DNA of 64,000 bases from Acidimicrobiales bacterium. Lineage in GTDB: Bacteria > Actinomycetota > Acidimicrobiia > Acidimicrobiales > SZUA-35. Location: NCBI GenBank assembly GCA_028285495.1, contig JANQPB010000024.1, forward strand, positions 1 through 64,000, in the 5' to 3' direction. Below the pieces are notes generated by a model that made no database searches, was not told the DNA's origin, and saw only the letters and a program-made list of their open reading frames with translations. Below, in pieces: positions 42,329 through 51,512 of this stretch. The first letter of the stretch is position 1. Each line of letters starts with the position of its first letter. Made by a program: the position numbers and the translations under genes.

Positions 42329-42961
42329 ATGCTCATCGCCATCATCATCCTCGTCGTCCTCGTCGCGCTCGTCGGGCTGTTCCTCATGCGGATCTACAAC
42401 CGACTGGTCGCCCTGCGTGAGCGGGTCCGCAACGCCTTCGCCCAGATCGACGTGCAGCTCGAGCGCCGCCACGATCTGATCCCCAACCTGGTCGAGACCG
42501 TGAAGGGGTACATGTCCCACGAGCGCGAGACCCTCGAGGCCGTCGTCGCCGCCAGGGCCGCCGCCACCCAGGCCAGGATCGAGGTCTCGGGCGATCCCCA
42601 GAACCTCGAGGCCATGCGCAAGATGGCCGAGTCCGAGGGCACGCTCGGCGGCGCCCTGTCCCGGCTGATGGCGGTGGCCGAGGCCTACCCCGACCTGAAG
42701 GCCAACCAGAACATGGCCCAGCTCACCGAGGAGCTGACCACCACCGAGAACAAGATCGCCTACGCCAGGCAGAACTACAACGATCAGGTCAACACCTACC
42801 AGACCTACAAGGCCAGCTTCCCCCAGGTGGCGCTGGCCAATTCGTTCGGGTTCGCCGATTCCGCCTACCTCGACCTCGACGAGAAGGCCCACAAGCGCGA
42901 GAACATCAACGTCAGCTTCGACGACCCGTTCCCCGGCCAGCAGGGCGGTCTGCGCGATTGA
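42329..42961 (+). CDS. lemA: LemA-family membrane protein
   Basis: A 210-residue LemA: N-terminal membrane anchor (LIAIIILVVLVALVGLFLM), then YNRLVALRERVRNAFAQIDVQLERRHDLIPNLVETVKGY (the family hallmark, here given by its key residues R, D and N-LV-TVK), and helical bundle ending ENKIAYARQNYNDQVNTY and FGF. LemA is often found with HtpX-type proteases, as here. Role unclear. The ATG has AAGGGAG five bases upstream. Confidence 0.95.
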   Translation: MLIAIIILVVLVALVGLFLMRIYNRLVALRERVRNAFAQIDVQLERRHDLIPNLVETVKGYMSHERETLEAVVAARAAATQARIEVSGDPQNLEAMRKMAESEGTLGGALSRLMAVAEAYPDLKANQNMAQLTEELTTTENKIAYARQNYNDQVNTYQTYKASFPQVALANSFGFADSAYLDLDEKAHKRENINVSFDDPFPGQQGGLRD

Positions 42962-43008
42962 TCGTCGCCGGCCTCGCCACCATCACGGGCCGCTGAGGGC
43001 CCCCCGTC

Positions 43009-45051
43009 ATGACCATGGACTTCCAGACCAGGCAGGACGAGGCCAGGCAGAACACCACCCGCCTGGTCGTCCTGTTCGCGGCCGGGATCATCGCCATCAT
43101 CGCCGTCGTCTCGGCCCTCATCACCGCGCTGCTGTGGTACGGGTCGGGTGAGTTCCAACCGCTGGCCGCGCTCGCCGTCGCCGCCCCGGTCACCACGATC
43201 GGCATCGTCGGCACGTCGCTGGTCAAGTCGAGCCAGATCCGCAGCGGCGGCGGGTCCTACGTGGCCGCATCGATGGGGGGCCGACCGGTCGACTTCAACA
43301 CGCTCGACCCGGCCGAGAAGCAGCTGGCCAACGTCGTCGAGGAGATCGCCATCGCCTCGGGCATGCCGGTGCCGGCCCTCTACGTGCTCGACAACGAGCC
43401 CGGGATCAACGCCTTCGCCGCCGGCTGGTCGGCCGACAACGCCGCCATCGGGGTGACCCGCGGCGCGCTGGAGCACTTCACCAGGCGCGAGCTGCAGGGC
43501 GTCATCGCCCACGAGTTCTCCCACATCGCCAACGGCGACACCCGGGTCAAGACCCGGATCATCGGCTGGGTGTTCGGTATCGCCGTGATCACCGTGCTCG
43601 GCCGCATCCTGCTGCAGAACCTGTGGTGGGCGCCCCGGCGGCGGGACAACCGGGACAACTCGATCATGATCATCCTGGCCGCCGCCATCGGGCTGATCGT
43701 GATCGGCTCGCTCGGCACGCTGTTCGCCCGCATGGTCCAGGCCGCCGTGTCCCGCCAGCGCGAGTACCTGGCCGACGCCTCGGCCGTGCAGTACACCCGC
43801 GACCCGTCGAGCATCGGTGAGGCCCTGATGAAGATCGCGGCCCACAGCGAGCAGGGCAGCATCCGCTCGGCCCACGCAACCGAGAACAGTCACCTCTTCT
43901 TCGCCAATGCCTTCGGCTCGGCCCTGGCCACCCACCCCCCGGTCGAGGATCGCATCCGTCGCCTGCTGCCCGACTGGGACGGCACGCTCCCCGAGCTGGT
44001 CGAGACGCAACCCCCGCCGCCGCAGGGCGGCCCGCGGGGCCGCAACGGCCAGGGCGGTCGTCCCGGCGGTCGCGGCGGAGCGGGTGGTCGCCCCGGGCCG
44101 GTGATGATCCCCGGGATGCCCGGTATCGGGATCCCGGGCATGGGGGGCATGGCGAGCGCGTCCGGACTGGCCGGCGCGGATCCGGCCGGCCGCGGCCCGG
44201 GAGGACGGCCGAGCGACGCCGCGGTGGCGGCCGCCGTCGCCTCGGCCTCGGAGCGCCCGGCCCAACCCCACTTCGGTGGCCCGACCGACGCCCACATCGA
44301 GCACGCCCGCGGCCTGTTGGCCCGCATCCCCGAGGCCACCCAGGCCTTCCTCCACACCCGCCAGGGCGCCGTGGCCGCCGTCGTCGGGGTGGCGGTGTCG
44401 CCCGATGCCGCCGAGCGGCCCCGTCAGCTCGAGCTGGCCGCCCGCTCGCTCGGCCTCGAGCCCGGTTACGTCGAGGGCGCCGGCCGGGTGATCAGCGACC
44501 TGCACCGGTCGCTCCAGCTCCCGGCGATCGACATCGCGCTGCACTCGATCCGCGAGCTCCCCTGGGAGCACAAGACCCACCTGATCGATCTCATCCGGGC
44601 CCTGGAGGACGACACCCACCACCAGGACCTGTTCCGGTGGATGCTGCGCCGGGTGGTGGTCCGCCACATCGAGGACCAGCACGAGGACGGGTCCCGCCGG
44701 GAGGACGCCCGCCTCGGTTCCCTGGAGGGTGACGCCCGCACCCTGTACGGCGTCATCGCCCACTTCAACAGCTCGGGGGCCGATCAGGCCCAGGCTGCGT
44801 TTGATGCTGCGCTGACCACCGCCGGGCTGCCGGCGGCACCGATCGCCCCGATCCAGGAGCTGACGTTCGACCGGCTCGACTCGTCGCTCGGACGGCTGGG
44901 TGAGATGGTCCGCGGTGACCGTCAGCGGTTCGTGAGCGGGGCCACCGCCGCGGTGCTGCACGACGGTCGGACCACGGTCGAGGAGGCCGAGCTGATCCGG
45001 GTGGTGGCCGACGCCGTTCGCCAGCCCGTTCCGCCCCTGATCAGCACGTGA
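43009..45051 (+). CDS. htpX: M48 (HtpX-like) metalloprotease with long C-terminal extension
   Basis: A 680-residue membrane protease. Two helices near the N terminus (about 20-70) precede the M48 domain with zinc motif HEFSH at residues 168-172, and two more helices follow (about 185-245) before EYLADASAVQYTRDP, which holds the third zinc ligand Glu. After residue 330 come a Gly/Pro-rich linker (about 335-400) and a 270-residue helical domain that ordinary HtpX (about 290 residues) lacks. HtpX degrades misfolded membrane proteins. It follows lemA after 47 bases, the usual pairing. Confidence 0.9.
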   Translation: MTMDFQTRQDEARQNTTRLVVLFAAGIIAIIAVVSALITALLWYGSGEFQPLAALAVAAPVTTIGIVGTSLVKSSQIRSGGGSYVAASMGGRPVDFNTLDPAEKQLANVVEEIAIASGMPVPALYVLDNEPGINAFAAGWSADNAAIGVTRGALEHFTRRELQGVIAHEFSHIANGDTRVKTRIIGWVFGIAVITVLGRILLQNLWWAPRRRDNRDNSIMIILAAAIGLIVIGSLGTLFARMVQAAVSRQREYLADASAVQYTRDPSSIGEALMKIAAHSEQGSIRSAHATENSHLFFANAFGSALATHPPVEDRIRRLLPDWDGTLPELVETQPPPPQGGPRGRNGQGGRPGGRGGAGGRPGPVMIPGMPGIGIPGMGGMASASGLAGADPAGRGPGGRPSDAAVAAAVASASERPAQPHFGGPTDAHIEHARGLLARIPEATQAFLHTRQGAVAAVVGVAVSPDAAERPRQLELAARSLGLEPGYVEGAGRVISDLHRSLQLPAIDIALHSIRELPWEHKTHLIDLIRALEDDTHHQDLFRWMLRRVVVRHIEDQHEDGSRREDARLGSLEGDARTLYGVIAHFNSSGADQAQAAFDAALTTAGLPAAPIAPIQELTFDRLDSSLGRLGEMVRGDRQRFVSGATAAVLHDGRTTVEEAELIRVVADAVRQPVPPLIST

Positions 45052-45073
45052 GGGGTGCGGCTCGCCCGGGCCG

Positions 45074-45460
45074 CTACGGGAGCGTGATCTCGATCGCGGC
45101 GTCGGACTCGCGGGACTGGCCGAACAGGCCCATCACCCGGTTGATCGCACCGATCACCGTGACCTGGAAGCCGTACTTGTCCCTGATCTTGCCTTTGATC
45201 GCCTCGGCCTCACCCCCGGTGACGACCCGGGCCGTGGCCGACACGGACTCGGTGCCCTCGGTGATCCGACCCCGCTGATCGCTCGGCTGCAGCTCGACCC
45301 GGGAGTCGTTGGCCAGCCGCTTCGCCTTCCAGGAGGTCGACGACGTGGTGAACCCGGCCTTGCCGTCGCCGAGGTCGGCGATCCAGACCGGTGTGGTCTT
45401 GGCCGCACCGGCCCTGGTGTAGGTGGTGAAGGCCACGTACTTCTCATCCGCGATACCCAT
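45074..45460 (-). CDS. PPOX-class F420-dependent oxidoreductase-like protein
   Basis: A 128-residue split-barrel flavin-type protein: YVAFTTYTRAGAAKTTPVWIADL, GFTTSSTSWKAKRLANDSRVELQP, ATARVVTGGEAEAIKGKIRDKYG. These segments are typical of the small actinomycete PPOX/F420 family, which reduce substrates with the deazaflavin F420 or bind related cofactors. Start ATG at 45460. Convergent with htpX and 15 bases downstream from the ABC gene's stop on the same strand. Confidence 0.88.
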   Translation of the reverse strand: MGIADEKYVAFTTYTRAGAAKTTPVWIADLGDGKAGFTTSSTSWKAKRLANDSRVELQPSDQRGRITEGTESVSATARVVTGGEAEAIKGKIRDKYGFQVTVIGAINRVMGLFGQSRESDAAIEITLP

Positions 45461-45475
45461 GCCCGCAGCCTACGG

Positions 45476-47314
45476 CTACAGCTGCAGGCCCGACTGCTGC
45501 AGGTCCCAGAGCCCGGCGAACAACCCTCCGGCGGCCAGCAGCTCGTCCTTGGTCCCCTCCTCGACCACCCGCCCGTTGTCGAGCACGATGATCCGGTCGA
45601 CGTGGTTGAGCGTGGCCAGTCGGTGGGCGATCACGATCGCCGCCCGACCCTGCCACAGCTGGTCGAGTGCGTCCTGGATCCTGGCCTCGGTCTCGGAGTC
45701 GAGGGCGGACGTTGCCTCGTCGAGGATGACCAGGTCGGCGTCGGCCAGGAACGCACGGGCGATGGCGATCCGCTGGCGCTGGCCGAGGCTGAGCTTGATG
45801 CCCCGCTCGCCGACCATCGTCTCGTAGCCGGCGGGGAGCGAGTCGATGAAGTCGGCGATGCTGGCCCGGTCGGCCGCCTCCCGGATCCGCTCCGGGGTGG
45901 TCGCCTCGGGCACGGCATAGCCGATGTTGTAGTCGATCGTCTCCTGGAACAGCGAGGTGTCCTGGGGGACGTAGGCCTGGAGCCGGGTCAGCTCGTCCGG
46001 ATCGACCGGGCGCCCGTCGACGAGGATCTCGCCTGACGTCGGCCCGTAGAAGCCGAGCAGCAGCTTGATCAGCGTCGACTTGCCCTCGCCGCTGCGACCG
46101 ACGATGCCGAGCTTCTCGCCCCTGGCCACCCGGAAGCTGATGTCGTCGAGCACGAGCCGGTCGGGCTCGTCGGGATAGGCGAAGCTGAGGTGCCGCACCT
46201 CGAGGGCCTGGCGGAGGGCGACCGGCGCATCACCGGCACCGGCACCGGCACCGGTCCGGTCCGCCACCGTTGCCGAGGCCGGCACCCGGTCGGGGGGTGG
46301 GTCGGCCACGATGTCGCGGTCGCCGAACAGGTAGCCATAGGCCTCGCGGAAGGCGGCCGACTTGTCGAACCACTCGCCGAGGTTGTGGACCAGGCCCCAG
46401 TACTGGGTGGTGAAGTCGAGCAGCACGGTGATCGAGACCACCATCGCCGTGAACGTGATGCGGCCCTGGTCGAACTGCCACCAGCTGAACGCCATCACCG
46501 CACCCCAGAGCCCGATCCTGATGAGGGCCGAGGCGACGCCCCAGTAGGAGCTGAGGGCGTAGCTGAAGCGGACGTCGTCGGTGATCAACCCGTCGAGCTC
46601 CCGGTCGTTGCGGGTGATCTCCTTGGCCTGGGCCCGGAACGAGAAGACGTTGACGAAGTTGGCGTACGAGTCGAACACCCGTCCGGTGTTGCTGGCGGTG
46701 GTGTCGGTCAGGTGGCGCTGGCGGGCGTGGACCGGCCCGACCAGCAGCGACAGGATCAGCCCGGCGCCGACGAGGAACAGCCCGTAGGTGAGGGCGTTGC
46801 CCGGTGCGGTCTGCCACAGCAGCACGACGTAGACCGGGATGGCCGACAGCACCGGCAGGAAGCCGTAGTGGGCGGCGTCCCAGAGGGACTCGGTGTGGTT
46901 GCGGAGGTCGTTGACGTAGCTGGCGACCTTGCCGGACGGTCGGTCGACGAAGCGCTGGTACTCCTCGGACCAGACGGTGTCGAAGGCGGTCCGCTTGAAC
47001 TCGTAGGTCAGCGGGATGATCCTGGCCGAGACGTAGAAGTCGGCCCCGGTCCACAGGACGAAGTGGACCGCACCGGTGCCGAACAGCAGCACCAGGAAGC
47101 GAAGGGCCCGGTCGGGGTCGTCGGTCGACGTGGCCAGCTCGGCCAGGAAGTACGGGTGCAAGGCCAGGAGCGCAGCGGCCACGGCTCGGGCGATCGTGAC
47201 CAGCACGAACCGACCCCAGTGGCGCCGGGCCAGGGAGCGGAGTGCGGCGAACGCTCGGTCGGGGGTCCGGTTCGGGGCGGCCCCGTCGACCGGCGGGGTT
47301 CGGAGGTCGCTCAC
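45476..47314 (-). CDS. ABC exporter with altered signature motif
   Basis: A 612-residue half-transporter: six membrane helices (about 30-320), an Ala/Gly insert, then an ATPase with Walker A GRSGEGKSTLI, Q-loop AYVPQDTSLFQETIDYN, signature LSLGQRQRIAIARA, Walker B DLVILDEATSALDSE and His switch IAHRLATL. The signature has Leu where Gly is standard (LSGGQ), so this half may be weak or need a partner. Substrate unknown. It is divergent from the GNAT gene. Confidence 0.92.
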   Translation of the reverse strand: MSDLRTPPVDGAAPNRTPDRAFAALRSLARRHWGRFVLVTIARAVAAALLALHPYFLAELATSTDDPDRALRFLVLLFGTGAVHFVLWTGADFYVSARIIPLTYEFKRTAFDTVWSEEYQRFVDRPSGKVASYVNDLRNHTESLWDAAHYGFLPVLSAIPVYVVLLWQTAPGNALTYGLFLVGAGLILSLLVGPVHARQRHLTDTTASNTGRVFDSYANFVNVFSFRAQAKEITRNDRELDGLITDDVRFSYALSSYWGVASALIRIGLWGAVMAFSWWQFDQGRITFTAMVVSITVLLDFTTQYWGLVHNLGEWFDKSAAFREAYGYLFGDRDIVADPPPDRVPASATVADRTGAGAGAGDAPVALRQALEVRHLSFAYPDEPDRLVLDDISFRVARGEKLGIVGRSGEGKSTLIKLLLGFYGPTSGEILVDGRPVDPDELTRLQAYVPQDTSLFQETIDYNIGYAVPEATTPERIREAADRASIADFIDSLPAGYETMVGERGIKLSLGQRQRIAIARAFLADADLVILDEATSALDSETEARIQDALDQLWQGRAAIVIAHRLATLNHVDRIIVLDNGRVVEEGTKDELLAAGGLFAGLWDLQQSGLQL

Positions 47315-47396
47315 CAGACCACGTTAGCGTCGGGTCCCGAGGCGGTCGGCCGGATTTTGCCGGCCCGACGCCACCCACGGCGCTAGCGTCCGGGGC

Positions 47397-47978
47397 ATGG
47401 ACCGGACCGGCCCCGACGTCGACAGCCTGAACACCCTCCGGTTCACGACCGAGCGCCTGCTGGTCGATCTGCCCCAGCCGGACGACGCCGACGTGCTGTT
47501 CCACCTGGTCGGCGGCCCCGACCGGGACGCGATCTGCGCCACGCTGGCCTGGGACGGCCCGGACGACCGGTCCGACACCGACTGGTGGATCGAGCGGTGC
47601 CGGACGGCGACCTATGGCGAGTGGGGCTACCACTGGGTGCTGCGCGATCGCAGCGGCGACCTGGCCGGTGCCACGGGTCGGGCGCTCGGGGCCATCGGGA
47701 CCCGGCCGACCGGGGTCCCCGGTCGGGGTGACGTCGGGTACTGGCTCGGTCGGCCGTACTGGAGCCGGGGTCTGGTCACCGAGGCCCTGACCGCGCTGGT
47801 CGAGCTCGGCCGCACCGACCTCGACTACGCCAAGATGGAGGCAACCGTGTTCGCCACCAACCCGGGCGGCATCCGCCTGGTCGAGAAGGTCGGGTTCGAG
47901 CGCGAGGGCCTGATCCGGCGGGGCCACCGCAAGCGCGGGCAGTGGGTCGACTGCGCCCTGTACGGGATCCTGCTGTAG
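47397..47978 (+). CDS. GNAT acetyltransferase (RimJ/RimL type)
   Basis: A 193-residue GNAT: RFTTERLLVDLPQPDDADVLFHLV start, GYWLGRPYWSRGLVTEALTALVELG (acetyl-CoA pyrophosphate loop and helix) and ATVFATNPGGIRLVEKVGFEREGLI (conserved final motif). This subgroup acetylates ribosomal protein N termini or small molecules. Substrate unknown. It stands between two divergent and convergent neighbours and is likely a single-gene unit. Confidence 0.92.
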   Translation: MDRTGPDVDSLNTLRFTTERLLVDLPQPDDADVLFHLVGGPDRDAICATLAWDGPDDRSDTDWWIERCRTATYGEWGYHWVLRDRSGDLAGATGRALGAIGTRPTGVPGRGDVGYWLGRPYWSRGLVTEALTALVELGRTDLDYAKMEATVFATNPGGIRLVEKVGFEREGLIRRGHRKRGQWVDCALYGILL

Positions 47979-47996
47979 CGGCCCGCAGCGGCGCCG

Positions 47997-49121
47997 CTAC
48001 AGGTTGTCGAGCGCGACCCTGAAGGTGTCGACCGTGCGGTCGATGTCGGCGATCTTGTCGAGGCCGAACAACCCGATGCGGAACGTCGAGAAGTCGTCGG
48101 GCTCGCCGACCATGAGCGGCACCCCGCCGGCCACCTGGATGCCGACCTCGGCGAACCGCTTGCCCGACTTGATCGCCGGGTCATCGGTGTAGGAGACGAC
48201 GACCCCGGGCGACTGGAAGCCATCGGCCGCCACCGAGGCGAAACCCCGGTCGGCCAGCAGCTCCCGCACCCGGGTGCCGAGTCGGGTCAGCGCCGCCTTC
48301 GACTCGGAGAACCCGAAGGCCTCGGTCTCACCCATCACGTCGCGGAACACCCGCAGGGAGTCGGTCGGCATCGTGGCGTGGTAGGCGTGACCGCCGCTCT
48401 CGTAGGCGGCCATGATGTCGTGCCACTTGCGGAGGTCGCAGGCGAAGCTGGAGCTGGTGGTCTGGCCGAGTCGCTCGACCGCCAGGGGCGACAACATGAC
48501 CAGCCCGGCGCACGGTGGCCCCGACCACCCCTTCTGGGGGGCCGAGCACAACACGTCGACGCCGGTGGCCGCCATGTCGACCCACAGCGTGCCGGAGGCG
48601 ATGCAGTCGAGCACGAACAGGCCGCCGACGGCGTGGGTGGCGTCGGCCAGGGCCCGGAGGTACTCGTCCGGCAACAACATCCCGGCCGAGGTCTCGACGT
48701 GGGGGGCGCACACGACCGCCGGCCGCTCCTCGGCGATCGTGGCGGTCACCCGGTCGATCGGCGGCGGGGCGAAGGGGGCGTTGGGCTCGTCGCCGAGCGG
48801 GCCGGCGGTGAGGACGGTGTGCGACGTGGGGATCGAGCCCATCTCGAAGATCTGGGTCCACCGGTAGCTGAAGAACCCGTTGCGGACGACGAGGGCGTGC
48901 TGCCCGCCGGCGAATTGCCTGGCCACGGCCTCCATGCCGTACGTGCCGCTGCCGGGCACGATGACGACGGCCTCGGCGTTGTAGACCCGTTTGAGGGTCG
49001 AGGAGATGTCGCCCATCACCTGTTGGAAGGCGACCGACATGTGGTTGACGGCCCGGTCGGTGTAGACGACCGAGTATTCGAGGAGGCCGTCTGGGTCGAC
49101 GTCTGGCAGCAGGCCGGGCAT
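47997..49121 (-). CDS. Class V aminotransferase (alanine-glyoxylate/serine-pyruvate type)
   Basis: A 374-residue PLP enzyme: VIVPGSGTYGMEAVARQF (phosphate-binding Gly loop), VCAPHVETSAGMLLP, VLDCIASGTLWVDM (Asp that holds the pyridine N, Ser-Gly) and CSAPQKGWSGPPCAGLV with the PLP Lys. This is the alanine-glyoxylate/serine-pyruvate aminotransferase group that moves amino groups onto 2-oxo acids. The ATG at 49121 has a strong AAGGAGA five bases upstream, which sets the start. Divergent from the MFS gene. Confidence 0.9.
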   Translation of the reverse strand: MPGLLPDVDPDGLLEYSVVYTDRAVNHMSVAFQQVMGDISSTLKRVYNAEAVVIVPGSGTYGMEAVARQFAGGQHALVVRNGFFSYRWTQIFEMGSIPTSHTVLTAGPLGDEPNAPFAPPPIDRVTATIAEERPAVVCAPHVETSAGMLLPDEYLRALADATHAVGGLFVLDCIASGTLWVDMAATGVDVLCSAPQKGWSGPPCAGLVMLSPLAVERLGQTTSSSFACDLRKWHDIMAAYESGGHAYHATMPTDSLRVFRDVMGETEAFGFSESKAALTRLGTRVRELLADRGFASVAADGFQSPGVVVSYTDDPAIKSGKRFAEVGIQVAGGVPLMVGEPDDFSTFRIGLFGLDKIADIDRTVDTFRVALDNL

Positions 49122-49166
49122 GGAATCTCCTTCGGGGGCGTACCAGGGGTAGCGTAACCAACCGTG

Positions 49167-50648
49167 ATGGGCTCGGGCCGGCCGGGAGCCGGGTCGAGGG
49201 CCGGCATCGACGACAAGTGGCTGGCCTTCGCCGCCGTCGGCTCCTTCTTCGTGATCGCCGTGCTCGGCCTCACGATGGTGTTCGTCGCCCTGCCGGCCAT
49301 GGCCGACGACTTCGGCGTGACCCTGAAGGCGGCCAGCTGGATCGTGATCGCCCCGTCGCTGACGATCAGCGCTCTGCTGCTCCCCTTCGGTCGGCTGGCC
49401 GACCTCGTCGGTCGCCGCCGGGTCCACCTGGCCGGCCTCGCCCTGTTCGCGGTCGGGGCGGCGATGACCGCACTGTCGACGAGTTTCGCCATGCTGCTCG
49501 TTTCCCGGGTGGTGATGTCGATCGGCGGGGCGCTGGCCGAGTCGGTCGGCACCGGGATCCTGGTGTCGGTGTTCCCTGCGGCCGAGCGGGGCAAGGCGAT
49601 CGGCAGTCAGACCTCGGCCGTGGCCGTCGGGGCGGCCGCCGGACCGCTGGCCGCCGGCATCGCCCTCGAGTTCCTCTCGTGGCGAGCGCTGTTCTGGTTG
49701 CTGGTCGGGCTGACGGCCGTGTCGTTTGCGATCGGCGTGCGGGTCCTCGACGAGGAGCGGATCACCCCCATCGAGCGGGAGCGGCAACCGTTCGACCTGA
49801 CCGGCGCCTCGCTGTCGCTCGTGCTCGTCGTCGCGTTCGTACTGACCGTGAACAACCCGATCGGGCTGGCCTGGTCGTCGGCGCCGATGCTCGTGGCGAT
49901 CGTGCTGGTGCTGGCCACGTTGGCTGCGTTCGTGTGGTGGGAGCTGCGCTCGCCCCATCCGATGCTCGAGCTGCGGTTCTTCGCCGACCCGACGTTCGCC
50001 CGCGGGATCATCGCCAGGACCCTCGGCTTCGTCGTCAACGCCGCCGTCTACATCCTCGTGCCGATCCTGCTGGTCAGCGTGGTCGGGGTGAGCGAGAGCC
50101 GGGCCGGGATCGCCGTGTTCCTGAACTCGGTCGGTCTCGGGGTGGCGGCCCAGTTCGCGGGCCGGCTGTCCGACCGGTGGGGGGCCAAGCGGTTCATCGT
50201 GTCCGGCTTCGCCGCCTCGGTGGTCATCATGAGCGTGTTCGCCTGGCTCGACCAGGGGTCGCCGCTGTGGCTGGTGGCGTCGGTCGCGTTGGCCGCCGGG
50301 CTGTCGACCGGGCTGTGGAACGTGCCGAACAACGCCGCCATCATCGGCACCGTGCCGCCGGCCAGCTACGGCGTCGTCGGCGCCTTCACCAACCTGGCCC
50401 GCAACGTCGGCAACGTCTTCGGCCAGGCCGCCGTCGCCGCCATCGTCGCCGGGGCCATGGCCGCCCGGGGCTTCGACATCCCGCTCGGCGAGATCGCCGA
50501 CACCCCGGGTGCGGCCGACGCCTTCGTCGACGGCTGGCGGCTGGCGTTCGTGGTCATGGCTGCGCTCGGCGTCCTGTCGACGTTGGCCGCCCTGTTGATG
50601 TCACCTCCACCCGCCCGTCGTCAGGAGGCTGCGGCGTCCCGGAGCTGA
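49167..50648 (+). CDS. MFS transporter, 14-helix DHA2 type
   Basis: A 493-residue membrane protein with about fourteen helices. Features include GLTMVFVALPAMADDFGV, FGRLADLVGRRRVHLAGL (motif A), GRAESVGTGILVSVFPAAERGKAIG-like motif C region and GLWNVPNNAAIIGTVPPASYG. This is the DHA2 drug efflux group. GTG at 49164 and ATG at 49167 are adjacent possible starts and no clear Shine-Dalgarno is seen. Its end overlaps the convergent hotdog-fold gene by 28 bases. Confidence 0.92.
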   Translation: MGSGRPGAGSRAGIDDKWLAFAAVGSFFVIAVLGLTMVFVALPAMADDFGVTLKAASWIVIAPSLTISALLLPFGRLADLVGRRRVHLAGLALFAVGAAMTALSTSFAMLLVSRVVMSIGGALAESVGTGILVSVFPAAERGKAIGSQTSAVAVGAAAGPLAAGIALEFLSWRALFWLLVGLTAVSFAIGVRVLDEERITPIERERQPFDLTGASLSLVLVVAFVLTVNNPIGLAWSSAPMLVAIVLVLATLAAFVWWELRSPHPMLELRFFADPTFARGIIARTLGFVVNAAVYILVPILLVSVVGVSESRAGIAVFLNSVGLGVAAQFAGRLSDRWGAKRFIVSGFAASVVIMSVFAWLDQGSPLWLVASVALAAGLSTGLWNVPNNAAIIGTVPPASYGVVGAFTNLARNVGNVFGQAAVAAIVAGAMAARGFDIPLGEIADTPGAADAFVDGWRLAFVVMAALGVLSTLAALLMSPPPARRQEAAASRS

Positions 50649-51451
50649 CGGGGCTCGTAGATCGCGGTGTGCTCGATCCAGACCCGGGCCTGGCCGTCGG
50701 CGCCGAGCAGGACGGCGTCGAGGTCGACGAAGCGGTGGCCCCTGTGCTCCCGGTTGCCGGTGACCACGCCACGGACCTCGATCGCCTCGCCGATCTCGAT
50801 CGGTCGGCGGTGGTGGATGGTCGAGCCGACGTGGATCCAGGGGCCGAGCCGGACCGTCTCCGACAGCACCGAGTTGGCCAACCGGAGCAGCGCGCCGGGG
50901 TGGACCAGGCCGAGCTCGGCCAGCGGGCTGCGGTCGTCCCGCACGTCGGCCAGGTAGGCGGCGTGGTCGCCGGCCCCGATCGACCAGTCGAAGGTGCCGA
51001 GGACGGTGCCGACGGCGAGCTCGTCCGGCGAAGCCGGCGGTCGGTCGGCCGGGTCCGGCTGGTCCCCTCGGGGCACGTCGGGTGGTGTTGCCGGTTCGTC
51101 GGCGAGCCGGGCCTCCAGCGTGGCGTCGGCCGCCCGGCCAGGTCTGGTCGGGGCGTGGACCCCGGCCCGCAGGACCCCGTCGCCGTCCTCGTCGACCGTG
51201 GCCCGGACCTCGACCCGCTCCCCGTCGTACACCGGTGAGCCGAACCGGGTGGCCACCCGGCCCCGAGTCAGGAGCTCGGCGCCCCAGTGGGCCACGGCGG
51301 GCTGGCACAGGTAGGCGTAGACGTCGACGCCGGGCACCAGTCCGCCCCCGAAGCCGAGCGCGGCGGCGACGGTGTCGTCATGGATCTTGTTCTCGCTGCT
51401 GGTGGCCGTGTTGTGGGCGACGAGCGAGTGCACGGGAAGCTGCGTTGCCAT
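50621..51451 (-). CDS. MaoC-like hotdog-fold protein
   Basis: A 276-residue protein with two hotdog-like halves. The first has NKIHDDTVAAALGFGGGLVPGVDVYAYL and RVATRFGSPVYDGERVEV, close to MaoC/(R)-hydratase folds; the second has LVHPGALLRLANSVLSETV and WIHVGSTIHHRRPIEIGEAIEV, like hotdog thioesterases/dehydratases. It probably acts on acyl-CoA thioesters, but catalytic residues are not certain. ATG at 51451 was chosen because upstream sequence is unrelated and it lies 61 bases from divergent argJ. Confidence 0.75.
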   Translation of the reverse strand: MATQLPVHSLVAHNTATSSENKIHDDTVAAALGFGGGLVPGVDVYAYLCQPAVAHWGAELLTRGRVATRFGSPVYDGERVEVRATVDEDGDGVLRAGVHAPTRPGRAADATLEARLADEPATPPDVPRGDQPDPADRPPASPDELAVGTVLGTFDWSIGAGDHAAYLADVRDDRSPLAELGLVHPGALLRLANSVLSETVRLGPWIHVGSTIHHRRPIEIGEAIEVRGVVTGNREHRGHRFVDLDAVLLGADGQARVWIEHTAIYEPRQLRDAAAS

Positions 51452-51512
51452 GCACGAAAGCCTGTCGGCGGGCTCGCTGAGGCGCCAATCGGATCCGCTA
51501 TCTTGACCCGCC

